Below are positions 52,525 through 52,723 of a stretch of DNA of 52,723 nucleotides, piece by piece. This stretch comes from Crocinitomix sp. GTDB lineage: Bacteria > Bacteroidota > Bacteroidia > Flavobacteriales_D > Crocinitomicaceae. The notes under the pieces were generated by a model, which was not told where the DNA came from, ran no database searches, and saw only the letters and a list, made by a program, of their open reading frames with translations. The position numbers were made by a program, and so were the translations under genes. Location: positions 1-52,723 of the forward strand of contig WTCE01000027.1 of the NCBI GenBank assembly GCA_013138735.1, written 5' to 3'. Every line of letters starts with the position of its first letter. The stretch's first letter is position 1.

Positions 52525-52532
52525 CAAAAATA
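52525..52532 (-). promoter_or_regulatory. -7 box TATTTTTG before rlmB
   Basis: On the minus strand TATTTTTG matches TAnnTTTG and ends only four bases before the ATG at 52520, so the transcript would be leaderless, as for tsaC. No -33 element is seen. Confidence 0.4.
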
Positions 52533-52541
52533 ATTAATCCC

Positions 52542-52723
52542 CGTTAGTGTTTGTCTATAAAGTTCGATTTCTGCGTTATGATTGCTCAAAATTTGCTCAT
52601 TTACAGACGTAAACTCACAATTTTTGATCTTCACAAGCCTTGAACTCAAACTTTCTAGCTCAAACACTTTGAATAATTGGGACATTTCCTTCGTTAGTGT
52701 TTCTCTATAATTTCGATTTATGC
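52542..52723. repeat. Two ~32-base direct repeats flanking an open frame, at the window edge
   Basis: Copies at 52542-52573 and 52692-52723 both read CGTTAGTGTTT then CTATAA and TTCGATTT, about 150 bases apart. On the minus strand they translate in the rlmB frame as EIELYRQTLTG and a similar NYRETLT. The 200-base stretch between rlmB and the window end is open in that frame; it may be the end of an upstream gene or an extended rlmB start. Confidence 0.55.

Noticed and set aside
1-52723. Mobile elements, CRISPR arrays, tRNA and rRNA genes
   Set aside because: No transposase, integrase, regularly spaced repeat array or tRNA-like fold was seen in any part of the window.

Overview
The window looks like chromosomal DNA of a Bacteroidota bacterium, most likely a marine or freshwater member of the Flavobacteriales (a Crocinitomicaceae-like relative is my best guess). 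The evidence is the low GC content, the Bacteroidota-type -7 promoter box TAnnTTTG upstream of more than ten genes, type IX secretion (T9SS) sorting domains of both type A and type B, PorE-like TPR/beta-propeller/OmpA proteins, a PadR-PspC pair, and a regulator-propeller/SpoIIE sensor. The taxon is an inference from gene content. No rRNA, tRNA, CRISPR array, insertion sequence or phage gene is visible, so this is ordinary core chromosome rather than an island.

Layout. 1-4.1 kb: the 5' part of a NamZ-type muramidase (minus, cut by the window edge), divergent from a LolC/E-like ABC permease, then a 2-oxoacid dehydrogenase E2. 4.1-9.6 kb: a gene-free stretch ending in a strong terminator, directly followed by two overlapping PorE-like genes. 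9.6-17.7 kb: a DEDDh exonuclease and an FAH-family enzyme, an acidic Cys/Asp-rich lipoprotein, a Tat-exported gluconate-dehydrogenase-type subunit with a GMC oxidoreductase, a PadR-PspC operon with a clear operator, and a GT4 glycosyltransferase. 17.8-25.5 kb: a minus-strand pair made of a cytosolic trypsin-like protease and a partner that may share its C-terminal fold, a large propeller/SpoIIE sensor, and a convergent patatin-M23/LysM operon. 25.6-32.9 kb: deaD-typA, then a TPR-ComA-DUF368 (PopT-type) operon. 33-38.9 kb: a T9SS type B adhesin-like protein and a three-gene operon with two paralogous CsgG-like/outer-membrane proteins around a small secreted protein. 39-46.3 kb: an M14 peptidase overlapping an MMPL/RND exporter tail to tail, a T9SS type A protein, and the tRNA maturation pair tsaC-cca. 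46.3-52.7 kb: two small unknowns (one a J-domain relic), a secreted unknown, an M28 peptidase, a GT39-type glycosyltransferase and rlmB, which may have an unexplained open frame upstream.

Themes: envelope and peptidoglycan functions dominate (NamZ, FtsX-like permease, PorE-like OmpA proteins, M23/LysM, DUF368 lipid-carrier transporter, GT39), together with secreted peptidases and ribosome/tRNA maintenance (deaD, typA, rlmB, tsaC, cca). Intergenic regions carry several small dispersed repeats. Several start codons were moved from the longest possible frame because of promoter boxes, signal peptides or terminator overlap. The items most worth following up are the leader/ncRNA candidate before the PorE-like pair, the cytosolic protease module, the CsgG-like sandwich operon, the PadR operator and the open frame before rlmB.
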